Below, piece by piece: positions 50,944 through 60,303 of a stretch of DNA of 64,000 nucleotides (positions within the stretch are counted from its first letter, which is position 1; the number at the start of each line of letters is the position of its first letter). The position numbers and the translations under genes were made by a program. This DNA comes from a bacterium HR33 (GTDB lineage: Bacteria > Gemmatimonadota > Gemmatimonadetes > Gemmatimonadales > GWC2-71-9). The DNA lies in NCBI GenBank assembly GCA_002923375.1, contig BEIJ01000001.1:1-64000 (forward strand). The letters run 5' to 3'. The notes under the pieces were generated by a model that saw only the letters and a program-made list of their open reading frames with translations, was not told the origin of the DNA and searched no databases.

Positions 50944-53900
50944 ATGAAGCGCGCCTCCCTCTTGCTCATCGCCGCCGTACTCCTGGGTGGCGGGCCTCTG
51001 CCGGCCCAATACTTCGGCCAGAACAAGGTTCAGTACCAGACGCTCGATTTCGCCGTCATCCAAACCGAGCACTTCGACATTTACTATCATGAGGGGGAGC
51101 GCCAGGCTGCTTTGGACGCCGCCCGGATGGCGGAACGCGCTTACGCCCGCCTCTCCCGGATTTTCAACCACCAATATCGGGAGCGGCAGCCGATCATTCT
51201 TTTCGCTTCTCACACTGAGTTTCAGCAGAACAACGTCACCGACATAGGGGAAGGGACGGGGGGCGTCACCGAGCCGTTCCGGCACCGGATCTTGCTGCCC
51301 TTTACCGGGTCGTACGCGGATTTCGAGCACGTATTGCAGCACGAGATCGTTCACCAATTTCAGTTCGACGTTTTTGCTCGGGGCAGAATCGGTGGCGGGA
51401 TCCAGCGCCTGGTTTCGGTCAATCCTCCGTTGTGGTTCATGGAGGGGATGGCCGAATATCTCTCGCTGGGCCCGGTGACGCCGGAAACGGCGATGTGGCT
51501 GCGGGACGCCGCGCTGGAAGGCAACCTGCCCACACTGGAGGAGCTCACCTATAACTCCAGCATTTTCCCGTATCGTTTCGGCCATGCGATCATGGCGTTT
51601 ATCGGGGAGCGGTGGGGAGACGGGGCGATAGGAGAGTTGCTCCACGCCGTGGCCACCGCTGGCCTCCAGCAGGGAATTCGGCGAGCGTTGGGTATCTCGA
51701 TGAACGATCTGTCCGAGGAATGGCGGGAGTCGGTGCAGCGCGCCTACCTACCGCAGATCGCCGAGTTGGACAAGGCCCGCAAGGTGGGCAATCCGTTGCT
51801 TAACCGGCGCCGCTCCGGAGGGACGGTGCACGTCTCCCCCGCCCTCTCGCCCGACGGCAAGGAGATCGCGTACTTCTCCGAGGGCAATTCTTTCTTCATC
51901 GACCTTTACCTGGCGGACGGCGAGACGGGACGGGTCAAGCGGCGGTTGATCAAGAGCGCCTTCAGTTCGGATTTCGAGAGCCTGAGGTTCTTGTACTCCG
52001 GTGGCTCGTGGTCTCCCGACGGCCGCTACTTCGCCATCGCGGTGAAGCACGGAGGGCGTGACGATCTGGTAATCTTCGACGTCCGGCGGCGGCGGGTGCA
52101 TCGCAGGATAGAAGTGCCGCTCCACGGAATCACCATGCCGTCGTGGTCTCCGGACGGGTCCCAGCTCGTCTTTACCGGTTATGACGGGGGACTCTCCGAT
52201 CTTTTCATCGTGAACGCCGACGGCTCCGGCCTGACGCGGCTTACCAACGATCGTTACGCCGATCTGCATCCCGCCTGGTCGCCGGACGGCGCCACCATCG
52301 CCTTCGCCACCGACCGCGGCCCCGATACCGACTTCAACACCTTGGCCATCGAGCCGCTGAGGATCGCCCTGTATCACTTGCCGACCGGCAGGATCGAGCT
52401 CTTGAACAACATGGAGGGATTCAACATCAATCCCCAGTGGGCCCCCGACGGTCTCTCTCTCGCTTTCGTGTCCAACCGCACGGGGATCGCCAACGTTTTC
52501 TTGTACGATTTCACCGACCAATCGGTCTATCAGCTCACCAACATCTTCACCGGAGTGAGCGGGTTCACGCCGATCTCCCCGGCCATTAGCTGGGCGAACA
52601 AGGCGGATAGGCTGGCGTTCACCTATTACGAGCAGGGCCAGTACAACGTGTATGTGGTGGACAATCCGCGCACCCTGAAGCGGACGCCCTACACTCCCTC
52701 GGCCAGGATCGTCGCGGCCCAGCCGGAACAGGCTGCGGAGGATACCGTGGCCCCGATCGATCCCGATCGGCTCCCCTCGGTGACGCCTCTCGCCACCGCA
52801 TCGGTGTACCGTTTTCGGGGAGGCTTCCGCGTGTCAGCGGCCGCTCCCGAGCCGAGCGAACGGGGAGCCGCCGAGACGATCTCGGTAAAGGCGTTGCTGG
52901 ACAGCGCGGCGCTGGCCCTCCCGGACACCGCCGAATTCAGCTTCAGGAAATACTCGGCCAAGCTTTCTCCCGATTACATGATTCAGCCGTCGATCGGCTA
53001 CCAGAGAGACAACTTCGGAAACGGGTTCTTCGGCGGCACCGCCATATCGCTGTCCGACATGCTGGGCAACCGCCGCTTGCTACTGGCGGGCGAGGTGAAC
53101 GGCCGGATAGAAGAAGCCCAGATTCTGGTGGCATACGCCAACCTTAGGCGCAGAGTCAACTGGGCTGTAGGATACCAGCAGGCTCCCATTTTCTTCTACT
53201 CGGGAAGCTCCCTCTCTTTGGACGAGCGGGGACGCGGCAGGCTGAGCACCCAGCTCGAACGGTATATCATCCACCAGGCGTTCGGCGAACTGGCCCGGCC
53301 TTTCAGCCGCTTCAGCCGCATAGAGCTGGGCCTGCGGGCTACTCGAGTGGCGCGCTCCACTATGACGTTCGACCAGTTCTTCGACCCGGTGAGCGGCTTC
53401 ATTTTGGATCAGAGCCTGGACATACAGGGCCGAGGCGCGATACACTACTTGCAACCCCACATCGCCCACGTCTTCGACAACTCGATATCTCTTTGGGTGG
53501 GGCCGTTCCTGGGGCGGAGGCACCGTTTCGAGTACTCTCCCGCTATAGGGCAGTGGCGCTTCCATCAGGTGCTGGCCGACTACCGGCGCTACGACCAGAT
53601 CGTAGGGCCGATCGTGTTCGCCAGCCGGATACTCTTCTTCGGGCGCTTCGGGCGAGACGACGACCAGTTCCCGCTCTTCTTGGGCTCGACCGAGCTGATT
53701 CGCGGCTACACCGCCGGATCTTTCCGGCGCAACGAATGCCTGTTCGATCTCGCCGGCTCTATCACCGGATGTTCGGCCCTGGACCAGCTCATAGGATCGC
53801 GGATCGCGGTTACCAACTTCGAGCTCCGATTTCCGCTGATCCAGAACCTCACCCTGGGCGTGTTGCCGATCAGACTCCCACCCATCGAAGGGGCTCTCTT

Positions 53901-54147
53901 CTTCGACATGGGGATGGCCTGGAACCGGGAGCACAACTTCTGGGACCTGTTCCGCGACGGCGGCACGGTGCAGCTGTCGCGCCGGGGAGAAAACAAGGAC
54001 GTGGTGAGGCAGCCGCTGAAAAGCTGGGGACTGTCGATCCGGGGAAATCTACTGGGATTCGTGGTCTTGCGGGCTGACTACACCAAGCCGCTGGACCGTC
54101 CCGGGCAATCGGCCTATTGGACGCTGAGTCTCGGACCCACATTCTGA
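50944..54147 (+). CDS. Secreted MA-clan peptidase domain fused to TolB-like propeller and outer-membrane barrel
   Basis: ATG 50944, after GAGGTGATCC, gives 1067 residues with a signal peptide ending near PAQ. Residues about 30-290 form a peptidase-MA-like domain with HEIVH (His133-Glu134, His137) and a downstream Glu in WFMEGMAEYLSLG. From about 300 to 620, repeated WSPDG units (WSPDGRYFAIA, WSPDGSQLVF, WSPDGATIAFATDRG, WAPDGLSLAFVSNRTG) make a TolB/WD40-type propeller. From about 670 the sequence is a barrel like those of BamA/surface-antigen proteins, with FFDMGMAWNREHN and a final LSLGPTF. Probably an outer-membrane zinc protease with periplasmic or surface propeller. Confidence 0.87.
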   Translation: MKRASLLLIAAVLLGGGPLPAQYFGQNKVQYQTLDFAVIQTEHFDIYYHEGERQAALDAARMAERAYARLSRIFNHQYRERQPIILFASHTEFQQNNVTDIGEGTGGVTEPFRHRILLPFTGSYADFEHVLQHEIVHQFQFDVFARGRIGGGIQRLVSVNPPLWFMEGMAEYLSLGPVTPETAMWLRDAALEGNLPTLEELTYNSSIFPYRFGHAIMAFIGERWGDGAIGELLHAVATAGLQQGIRRALGISMNDLSEEWRESVQRAYLPQIAELDKARKVGNPLLNRRRSGGTVHVSPALSPDGKEIAYFSEGNSFFIDLYLADGETGRVKRRLIKSAFSSDFESLRFLYSGGSWSPDGRYFAIAVKHGGRDDLVIFDVRRRRVHRRIEVPLHGITMPSWSPDGSQLVFTGYDGGLSDLFIVNADGSGLTRLTNDRYADLHPAWSPDGATIAFATDRGPDTDFNTLAIEPLRIALYHLPTGRIELLNNMEGFNINPQWAPDGLSLAFVSNRTGIANVFLYDFTDQSVYQLTNIFTGVSGFTPISPAISWANKADRLAFTYYEQGQYNVYVVDNPRTLKRTPYTPSARIVAAQPEQAAEDTVAPIDPDRLPSVTPLATASVYRFRGGFRVSAAAPEPSERGAAETISVKALLDSAALALPDTAEFSFRKYSAKLSPDYMIQPSIGYQRDNFGNGFFGGTAISLSDMLGNRRLLLAGEVNGRIEEAQILVAYANLRRRVNWAVGYQQAPIFFYSGSSLSLDERGRGRLSTQLERYIIHQAFGELARPFSRFSRIELGLRATRVARSTMTFDQFFDPVSGFILDQSLDIQGRGAIHYLQPHIAHVFDNSISLWVGPFLGRRHRFEYSPAIGQWRFHQVLADYRRYDQIVGPIVFASRILFFGRFGRDDDQFPLFLGSTELIRGYTAGSFRRNECLFDLAGSITGCSALDQLIGSRIAVTNFELRFPLIQNLTLGVLPIRLPPIEGALFFDMGMAWNREHNFWDLFRDGGTVQLSRRGENKDVVRQPLKSWGLSIRGNLLGFVVLRADYTKPLDRPGQSAYWTLSLGPTF

Positions 54148-54161
54148 GAGCGGCTATTCGA

Positions 54162-55595
54162 TTGGGCACCGGATACCGGCGGGCGGCGCTTTTCATACAG
54201 CTCGGGGCGGCCGTCTCGCTTTCGGCCTGCGGCCCCGGACCCAAAAACCCGGTCCACGAAGCTCTGCAAAGACGGGGCTCCCAAAGCGCGATACCGTCGG
54301 TCGCTTTCCGCTTCTCGACCACCGGCACGGGAGACACGCGGCTCTATACGCTGCCGCGGCTGGAAGAAGCGGCGTGGCAGTTCAAGACCCAGGGGCTGAA
54401 AGTCAATCGGGTAATCGGATTTTCCTCGGAACACGATCAGATCTATCTGCTCACTACCGATAGCGCGCTGGCAGTGTTGGATCTCTCCACCGGCCGGGTG
54501 CGGGTCGTCCAAACGGGCGTGGTAGCTGCAGCCCTAGGCCCCACTAATCGCGTGCATTTCGTCCGCCGGGACGGAAGTATGGCGACGTTGGAGCACCGAA
54601 GCGTGACCTCCTGGCCCGACACGCTGCGGGTCAGCCCGGTGGGGCTTTGGGGGACGATAGGGGGCCGGGCCTTGGCGGCTACCGGAGCAGGCGACCGGAT
54701 CGAGTTTCAGCTCATATCGGGGGGTAAACCCCCGACGCGACGCACGCTGGACGCAAGGGCCCTAGCGGTGGCGCGCTGGGGCGACATCGTAGCGGCCGGG
54801 GTGGATTCGGGGCTTGTAATCTTCGACCCCGCGGATCCCGAGCGTGTCGAGTTCGTCGAGTTGAATCCTCCCCCCGCGCTTGTCGCCGTGGCGCCAGCAG
54901 AACACCGCATCTACGTAGCGGACCACAGAGGCGTTCTCACCGTATTGAACCGTTTCGACCGGAGAGTCACAGGCCGAGTTAGGCTGCCGGCTCGGGCAGC
55001 AGAACTGCGTCCCGATCCGCTGGGTAGAATTCTTCTCGTCCGCCCGGCCCAGGGCGATTCCCTTTGGGTGATAGACCTGATTCGAAATGAGGTTCGGGCC
55101 ACTCTGCCGGGTCGCTGGCGAGACGACCTGCCCGCGGTGGCACCTGACGGAACGATCTTGCTGCTCCGCGGCAGGGACGTCGTGGCCGTGGCTGCTGATT
55201 CCTTTGTGGTCACGGGGCGCGTTGTAGGAGGAGCAGCCGACCTTTGGCTTGCCGCGGCGTGGGATCCCCGGAGGCCGGCTCTGGAGATCGTCAGCGATAC
55301 GAGCGCTCCCCCCGCGGCCCAACCTGCGCAACAGGAAATATTCGTTCAGGTAAGCAGCACTTCCAATCAGCTCTGGGCCGAAGATCTGGCTCGGAGCCTG
55401 AGGCAAGCCGGCATGGAAGCGCTGGTGCTCCCGCCCTCGCCGGAAGAGGACAGATACCGGGTGGTGCTCGGACCTTACCGCACCAGAGAGGAAGCCGAAG
55501 CTATAGGGCGCAAACTGGGGCGCTCGTTTTGGATATTCGTGAGAGAACGCCCGAGCCCACCTCCCCCGCAAGATGAGGAACCGCTCGGGCGATGA
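54162..55595 (+). CDS. SPOR-domain lipoprotein with propeller-like region
   Basis: The frame runs from 54117, but TTG 54162, just after the previous stop, gives a lipoprotein signal with lipobox LSAC (Cys23) and 477 residues. TTG 54117 would overlap the previous gene by 31 bp and remains possible. The middle (about 60-350) has short beta repeats like a propeller (YLLTTDSALAVLDLSTGRVRVV, IYVADHRGVLTVLNRFDRRVTG). The last 80 residues form a SPOR domain (FVQVSSTSNQLWAEDLARSLRQAG, YRVVLGPYRTREEAEAIGRKLG), which binds denuded septal peptidoglycan. The stop overlaps the next ATG. Confidence 0.82.
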   Translation: MGTGYRRAALFIQLGAAVSLSACGPGPKNPVHEALQRRGSQSAIPSVAFRFSTTGTGDTRLYTLPRLEEAAWQFKTQGLKVNRVIGFSSEHDQIYLLTTDSALAVLDLSTGRVRVVQTGVVAAALGPTNRVHFVRRDGSMATLEHRSVTSWPDTLRVSPVGLWGTIGGRALAATGAGDRIEFQLISGGKPPTRRTLDARALAVARWGDIVAAGVDSGLVIFDPADPERVEFVELNPPPALVAVAPAEHRIYVADHRGVLTVLNRFDRRVTGRVRLPARAAELRPDPLGRILLVRPAQGDSLWVIDLIRNEVRATLPGRWRDDLPAVAPDGTILLLRGRDVVAVAADSFVVTGRVVGGAADLWLAAAWDPRRPALEIVSDTSAPPAAQPAQQEIFVQVSSTSNQLWAEDLARSLRQAGMEALVLPPSPEEDRYRVVLGPYRTREEAEAIGRKLGRSFWIFVRERPSPPPPQDEEPLGR

Positions 55596-56818
55596 GCTAC
55601 CGCCAGGTTTCGGAGACCTACCTTCCCAACCTGGTTCCGACCCTTGCCTCCGACCGCACCGTGATAGCCGTGACGTCGGTTCAAGCGGACGCCGCTTGGG
55701 CAGCGCGGGTAACGTGGACCATAGCGCGGGGCATAGCGTCGGGCGGAAGGCGAACTCTTTTGGCGGACTTAGATCTCGAATCCCCGGTCCTCGATGCGGG
55801 GGCTAGAGAAACGGTAGCCGAAGGGATCGCAGACGCTTTCCTCTTCGGCGTTTCCCTAGGTTACGCGGCGCGGCAACAGGAGCGGGACCTTTACTACATC
55901 GGCGCCGGCTCAAAAACATCCGACCCGGAGCAAGTTTGGAGTTCACCACGCTGGGAGAGGCTAGCCCGCGGTTTTGGGAGCCAAGGGGCGGTCATGGTGC
56001 TGTACCTCTCGCCTGCCGGATTGTCCAAGATTGCCTTGACCCCTGACGGGCTGGTGATCCTTGCGCCCCGGGGTTACGACCCAGCAGCGGGCAGTTTGCC
56101 CGGCATAAAGCGAATGGTGGAGGCCGGGGTGCCGGTGCTGGCGGTGGTGACCGGGGCAGAGTTCCCTGTATCGTCTGTCGCCCGCGCCGGCAAGCGCCCG
56201 CGGAGCACCAGGTCATTCCGGCCAGCGGCGCTGGTTGCGGCGTCGGTAGTGGCCGCCGCTCTGGTTCTTTGGATCGCCGGTCCCTGGCGTTCGGCCTCGC
56301 AAAGGCCACTGCCCGATCCCGCTGCGGCTGGAGGGCGTGTCTCCGTGCCGGAGGGGCCGGCCGCCGACTCGCTCTTTTACAGCGTTCAGGTTGCGGCTTT
56401 CAGCACTGCGGAGCAGGCAGTCGACTATGCCGAGGAGCTCGCTCGTGCAGAAAAAGTAGTCACCGTGGCACCGGTGAGACTGGGCACTCGGGGCGTTTGG
56501 TACCGGGTGTTGCTGGGAGCTCTTCCCACGGCGGCTGCGGCGGATTCGCTGCTCCGGCGACTCTGGGAGCGGGGTTTGGTCAAACGACCCAACGGAACTA
56601 TCTTGCGCACGCCCTTTGCCTTGGAGCTCGGGGATTACAGCTTGGAAGATATCTCGGAGCTAGGGATGTCCCTTTACGCCCTGAGAACGCCGGGAGGGTC
56701 GGAGCGAATCTTCGCCGGTGCGTTCGAAGAGGGCAGTCAGGCCAGCCTGGCGGACTCGCTGCTCGGTGCTGCGGGTCTCCGAGGCAAGTTGGTGCGCCGG
56801 TTAGGAATCAGACCATGA
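55592..56818 (+). CDS. ParA/CpsD-like domain lacking Walker A, fused to membrane helix and SPOR domain
   Basis: The 408-residue protein starts with ATGA overlap. Residues about 20-190 look like a MinD/ParA/CpsD fold: VIAVTSVQADAAWAARVTWTIARG (23-46) followed by RRTLLADLDLESPVLD (53-68), but where the P-loop GGxGKT should be there is SVQADAAWAA, with no Lys. A membrane helix lies at about 211-230, and the C-terminal part (about 265-345) is a SPOR domain (FYSVQVAAFSTAEQAVDYAEEL). It could be a non-ATPase cell-division scaffold joined to septal peptidoglycan. Stop overlaps the smc ATG. Confidence 0.8.
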   Translation: MSYRQVSETYLPNLVPTLASDRTVIAVTSVQADAAWAARVTWTIARGIASGGRRTLLADLDLESPVLDAGARETVAEGIADAFLFGVSLGYAARQQERDLYYIGAGSKTSDPEQVWSSPRWERLARGFGSQGAVMVLYLSPAGLSKIALTPDGLVILAPRGYDPAAGSLPGIKRMVEAGVPVLAVVTGAEFPVSSVARAGKRPRSTRSFRPAALVAASVVAAALVLWIAGPWRSASQRPLPDPAAAGGRVSVPEGPAADSLFYSVQVAAFSTAEQAVDYAEELARAEKVVTVAPVRLGTRGVWYRVLLGALPTAAAADSLLRRLWERGLVKRPNGTILRTPFALELGDYSLEDISELGMSLYALRTPGGSERIFAGAFEEGSQASLADSLLGAAGLRGKLVRRLGIRP

Positions 56819-59800
56819 AGCTCATTCGCCTCAGTCTTTCGGGATTCAAGTCGTTCGCCACCAGCGTCGACTTTCATTACGACTCCGGGGTCACGGCGAT
56901 CGTCGGCCCCAACGGATGCGGCAAGTCCAACGTCTCGGACGCGGTCCGTTGGGTGCTGGGGGAGCAACGCAGCCGCCTGTTGCGAGGCCAGCGGATGGAG
57001 GACGTAATCTTCCACGGTTCCGCCAAGCGGCGGCCGGTGAACATCGCCGAAGTCACCCTGGCGTTCGACAACAGCGACGGGACACTTCCGGTGGCTTACA
57101 GCACGGTCGAAATCACCCGCCGCTTGAGTAGGAGCGGTCAGAGCGAGTATCTGATCAACCAGACGCCGGTGAGGTTGCGGGACGTACAGGATCTTCTGCG
57201 CGGTACGGGTCTGGGCAGCGAAGCCGGTGTGGTGATGGAGGCGGGGATGATCGATCGCCTTCTTTCCGACCGCGCGGAAGAGCGGCGCTCGCTTTTCGAC
57301 GAGGCTGCGGGGATCGGGTTGTACCGGGACCGCAAGGAGACGACGCAGCGCCGTCTGGACCGCACCACCGAGGATCTGACGCGGCTGGACGACATTATTG
57401 CCGAGGTTAGAACTCAGGTTCGCAGTCTGGCGCGGCAGCGTGGCAAGGCCGAGCGCCACCGCCAGTATACGCAGGAGAAGTTGGGGATCGTGGTGACGCT
57501 GGCCCGGCACGATCTGGCGGAGATCGACCGGCGGCGGGGCGAGCTGAGGAGGGCTCGAGAGGAGTTGTTGCGGGCCCTTCCGGAGGCTGAGCGGGCCCTT
57601 TCGCTGGCGGAGCAGGATCGGGCCGCTCGGGTGGAGTCCAGAGCTTCTTCAGAAGCCAGGCGTGCGGAGGTGGAGCGACGCCTGGCGGCCGCGCGGGTGG
57701 AGGTGGAGCGACTGGAAGGCGACCTGAGGCTTGCCGCCGAGCGGCTGGAGAACGCCGCGGCGCGACTGGTACGCGCCCGGGCCGAGCGGGATCAGGCGAG
57801 GGAGCGGGCGCAGCAGTTGGCGCGGGAGCGGGCCGCTGCCGCTCAGGAGCGTCAGGCGGCGGAGCAGGCGCGCCGGTCGGTGCAGATGGAGTTGGATCTC
57901 CGCGCTGCGGGAGAGGAAGAGGTGCGGGCGCGGCTGGCGGAGCAGCGCCAGAAGGTGCGCGATCTCGAGGGTGCCCTCCAAGCCGAAACCGAACGTCTCC
58001 ACGCGCTGCAGGCGGAGAAAGGGCTAGTGGAGCGGGAGCTCGCCGATCTCGCTACGCAGGAACAAGAGTTGACCAAGCGCCTCAGGGAACTCGAGGCGAT
58101 GAGACAACGGGCGCGGGAACGGGAAGCTGACGCCAGAGGCGCACTGTCGGAAAGAGAGCGCGAGCGACACGACGCCTCGGTGGAACTGGAGCGAACGCGG
58201 CACGCCGTGGCGGCAGCTCGAGAGAACGAAGCCGCGCTGAGGGTCGAGCGGAGGGCTAGCCTGGAAAGGCTGGCTCAGCTGGAAGTCCGGCAGGGAGCGC
58301 TGGCGGAGCTGGAGCGAGAGCGGGAGGGATTGGCTCCGGCGGCCAAGGAGTTGCTCCGAGATCGCGAGCAGATAGGACACGACCTGATTCTGGGTCCCTT
58401 GAGCGATTTCATAACGGCGATCGGTTCGCGGGCGCGCCTGGCGGAGCGGCTGCTGGGGGATTGGGTTCACGCGGTCTTGGTGAAGGACCGGGAGGCCGTG
58501 GAGCGCGTGAAGTCGTGGCACCGCGAGCGCAAGCCGGGACCGCTGGTACTCCTGCCGGTGGAGCCCGGCCCGGCAGGTATCGCTCTTTCTGCCGCGATCC
58601 CGGAAGGCCTGGAAGTAAGGGAACCGGCGGTACGCTGGGTGGCGGCTCTGATCGGAGGGGATCTGCCGGCGGATCCCGAGGGCGCGTGCATAGAGCGTTC
58701 CAACGGTTCGGTGTGGTTGGGCGACGGTTCGAGCGGCTTGTTGAGTCGAAGGGCGGAGTTGCTCGAGGTGACCCGGGAGCTGGAGGAGCAGCGCGAGGCG
58801 GCTGCTGGGCTGGAGCGGAGGTTGCACGATGCCGTAGCGCGGCTGGCCGAAGCTGAGCGGCAACTTGCTGCGGCGTTGGCTCGCAGTGAGCGCGCCCAGC
58901 AGGCGGCGCGAGAGGCGCAAGCGGCGCGCGAGGACGCTGCGCGCGAGCTGGCCCGTCTGGAAAGGGACTTTGGCGAGCTGGATGGTGCGCTGTCGCGGCT
59001 GAGGGATCGCCGCGCTGCGTGCAGTGCCCGGCTCGAGGCGATAGGAGAAGCTCTTGCGCGATCTGCGGAGGAGAAGAGCCGCCTGGAGGAAGAGTTGCGG
59101 GTGCAGCGCGAAAACTTGAGCCAGCTTGACTCAGCCCAGGAAGCCGCCCGGGAGAAACGGGTGCGCTGGCAGGTGGAGGAGGCTCAGGTTTCGGCCCGGG
59201 AGCAAGCTGCTCGGGAGCGGGAGGAGCGGGCGGCGCGGGAACTGGCCGAAGCAGAGGCGGCGATAGAGCGCCTGGAGGCTGAATTGAAGGAATTGGAAAA
59301 AGAGCAGGAGCATCTCCGGGCGAGCCGCGCCGAGTGGGAAGACCAGCTTGCCGAACACCGAACCGAAGTGACCCAACTAGCGGCTGCAGCCGAAGAAGCC
59401 GGACGGGCGCTCGAGATGAGCGAAGAGGCTCTGGCGCAATCGGAAGCGGCTCTGGAGCGGGCCCGGCAGCGCGTCTCGGAACTCAAAGAGGAAGGTCACC
59501 GCCTGGACCTGGCGGAGCAGGAGATCGAGGGGCGGCGCCGGGCGCTGGCGGAGAGAATAGAGGCCGAGTGGCGCAAGCCGCTGGACCAGCTCCTGGAGTC
59601 CGTACCCGAAGTCGAGGGCGACCCCGAACTGCTGCGGGAGGAGGTCGAGCGCCTCACCCAGGCGATCGAAGCTCTGGGCCCGGTAAATCCTCTGGCGGTG
59701 GAGGAGCATGCGGAAGAGCTCAAACGGCTGGAGTTTCTCACCGCTCAGCGGGAAGACCTGGTGCGCGCTCGTGACAGCCTGCTGCAGGCGATCAGGGAGA

Positions 59801-60282
59801 TCGACGAGACCGCTCGGTCGATGTTCACGGACACTTTCTCCCGGATCCGGGAGAACTTCAAGGTCGTATTCCGCACGCTCTTCGAGGGAGGCGAGTGCGA
59901 TCTCCGGCTGGTGGACGAAAGCGATCCCCTGGGGAGCGACATCGAGATCTGGGCGGCCCCGCGAGGGAAGCGGACCCAGCGCATCCATCTCCTCTCTTCC
60001 GGAGAGAGGACGCTGGTAGCCATATCCCTGCTCTTCGCCATCTATCTCACCAAGCCCAGTCCGTTCTGCCTGTTGGACGAAGTGGACGCTCCCTTGGACG
60101 ACGCCAACGTGGCGCGTTTCGTGAGACTGCTGAGCGAGTTCAAGCATCAAACCCAGTTCATCGTGATTACCCACAATCCGCGCACCATGCAGGCGGCCGA
60201 TGCGGTGTACGGGGTAACGATGCAGGAACCCGGAGTCTCCACCATAGTGGGAGTGCGGCTCGGAGCCGCAGAGCCGGTCTAG
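56815..60282 (+). CDS. smc: Chromosome segregation protein SMC
   Basis: ATG 56815 overlaps the previous stop (ATGA) and gives 1155 residues. N-terminal: LSGFKSFA, Walker A GPNGCGKSN near residue 33, VLGEQRSRLLRG. A long coiled coil from about 170 to 500 and 660 to 1010 flanks a hinge (about 500-650, LGPLSDFITA). C-terminal: signature LLSSGERTLVAISLLFAIYL and Walker B FCLLDEVDAPLDDANVARF. SMC with ScpA/B compacts and separates chromosomes. The coupling to SPOR genes is unusual; scpA/B are not in the window. Confidence 0.96.
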   Translation: MKLIRLSLSGFKSFATSVDFHYDSGVTAIVGPNGCGKSNVSDAVRWVLGEQRSRLLRGQRMEDVIFHGSAKRRPVNIAEVTLAFDNSDGTLPVAYSTVEITRRLSRSGQSEYLINQTPVRLRDVQDLLRGTGLGSEAGVVMEAGMIDRLLSDRAEERRSLFDEAAGIGLYRDRKETTQRRLDRTTEDLTRLDDIIAEVRTQVRSLARQRGKAERHRQYTQEKLGIVVTLARHDLAEIDRRRGELRRAREELLRALPEAERALSLAEQDRAARVESRASSEARRAEVERRLAAARVEVERLEGDLRLAAERLENAAARLVRARAERDQARERAQQLARERAAAAQERQAAEQARRSVQMELDLRAAGEEEVRARLAEQRQKVRDLEGALQAETERLHALQAEKGLVERELADLATQEQELTKRLRELEAMRQRAREREADARGALSERERERHDASVELERTRHAVAAARENEAALRVERRASLERLAQLEVRQGALAELEREREGLAPAAKELLRDREQIGHDLILGPLSDFITAIGSRARLAERLLGDWVHAVLVKDREAVERVKSWHRERKPGPLVLLPVEPGPAGIALSAAIPEGLEVREPAVRWVAALIGGDLPADPEGACIERSNGSVWLGDGSSGLLSRRAELLEVTRELEEQREAAAGLERRLHDAVARLAEAERQLAAALARSERAQQAAREAQAAREDAARELARLERDFGELDGALSRLRDRRAACSARLEAIGEALARSAEEKSRLEEELRVQRENLSQLDSAQEAAREKRVRWQVEEAQVSAREQAAREREERAARELAEAEAAIERLEAELKELEKEQEHLRASRAEWEDQLAEHRTEVTQLAAAAEEAGRALEMSEEALAQSEAALERARQRVSELKEEGHRLDLAEQEIEGRRRALAERIEAEWRKPLDQLLESVPEVEGDPELLREEVERLTQAIEALGPVNPLAVEEHAEELKRLEFLTAQREDLVRARDSLLQAIREIDETARSMFTDTFSRIRENFKVVFRTLFEGGECDLRLVDESDPLGSDIEIWAAPRGKRTQRIHLLSSGERTLVAISLLFAIYLTKPSPFCLLDEVDAPLDDANVARFVRLLSEFKHQTQFIVITHNPRTMQAADAVYGVTMQEPGVSTIVGVRLGAAEPV

Positions 60283-60303
60283 GCCACGCCTCGACTCGCC
60301 CAA

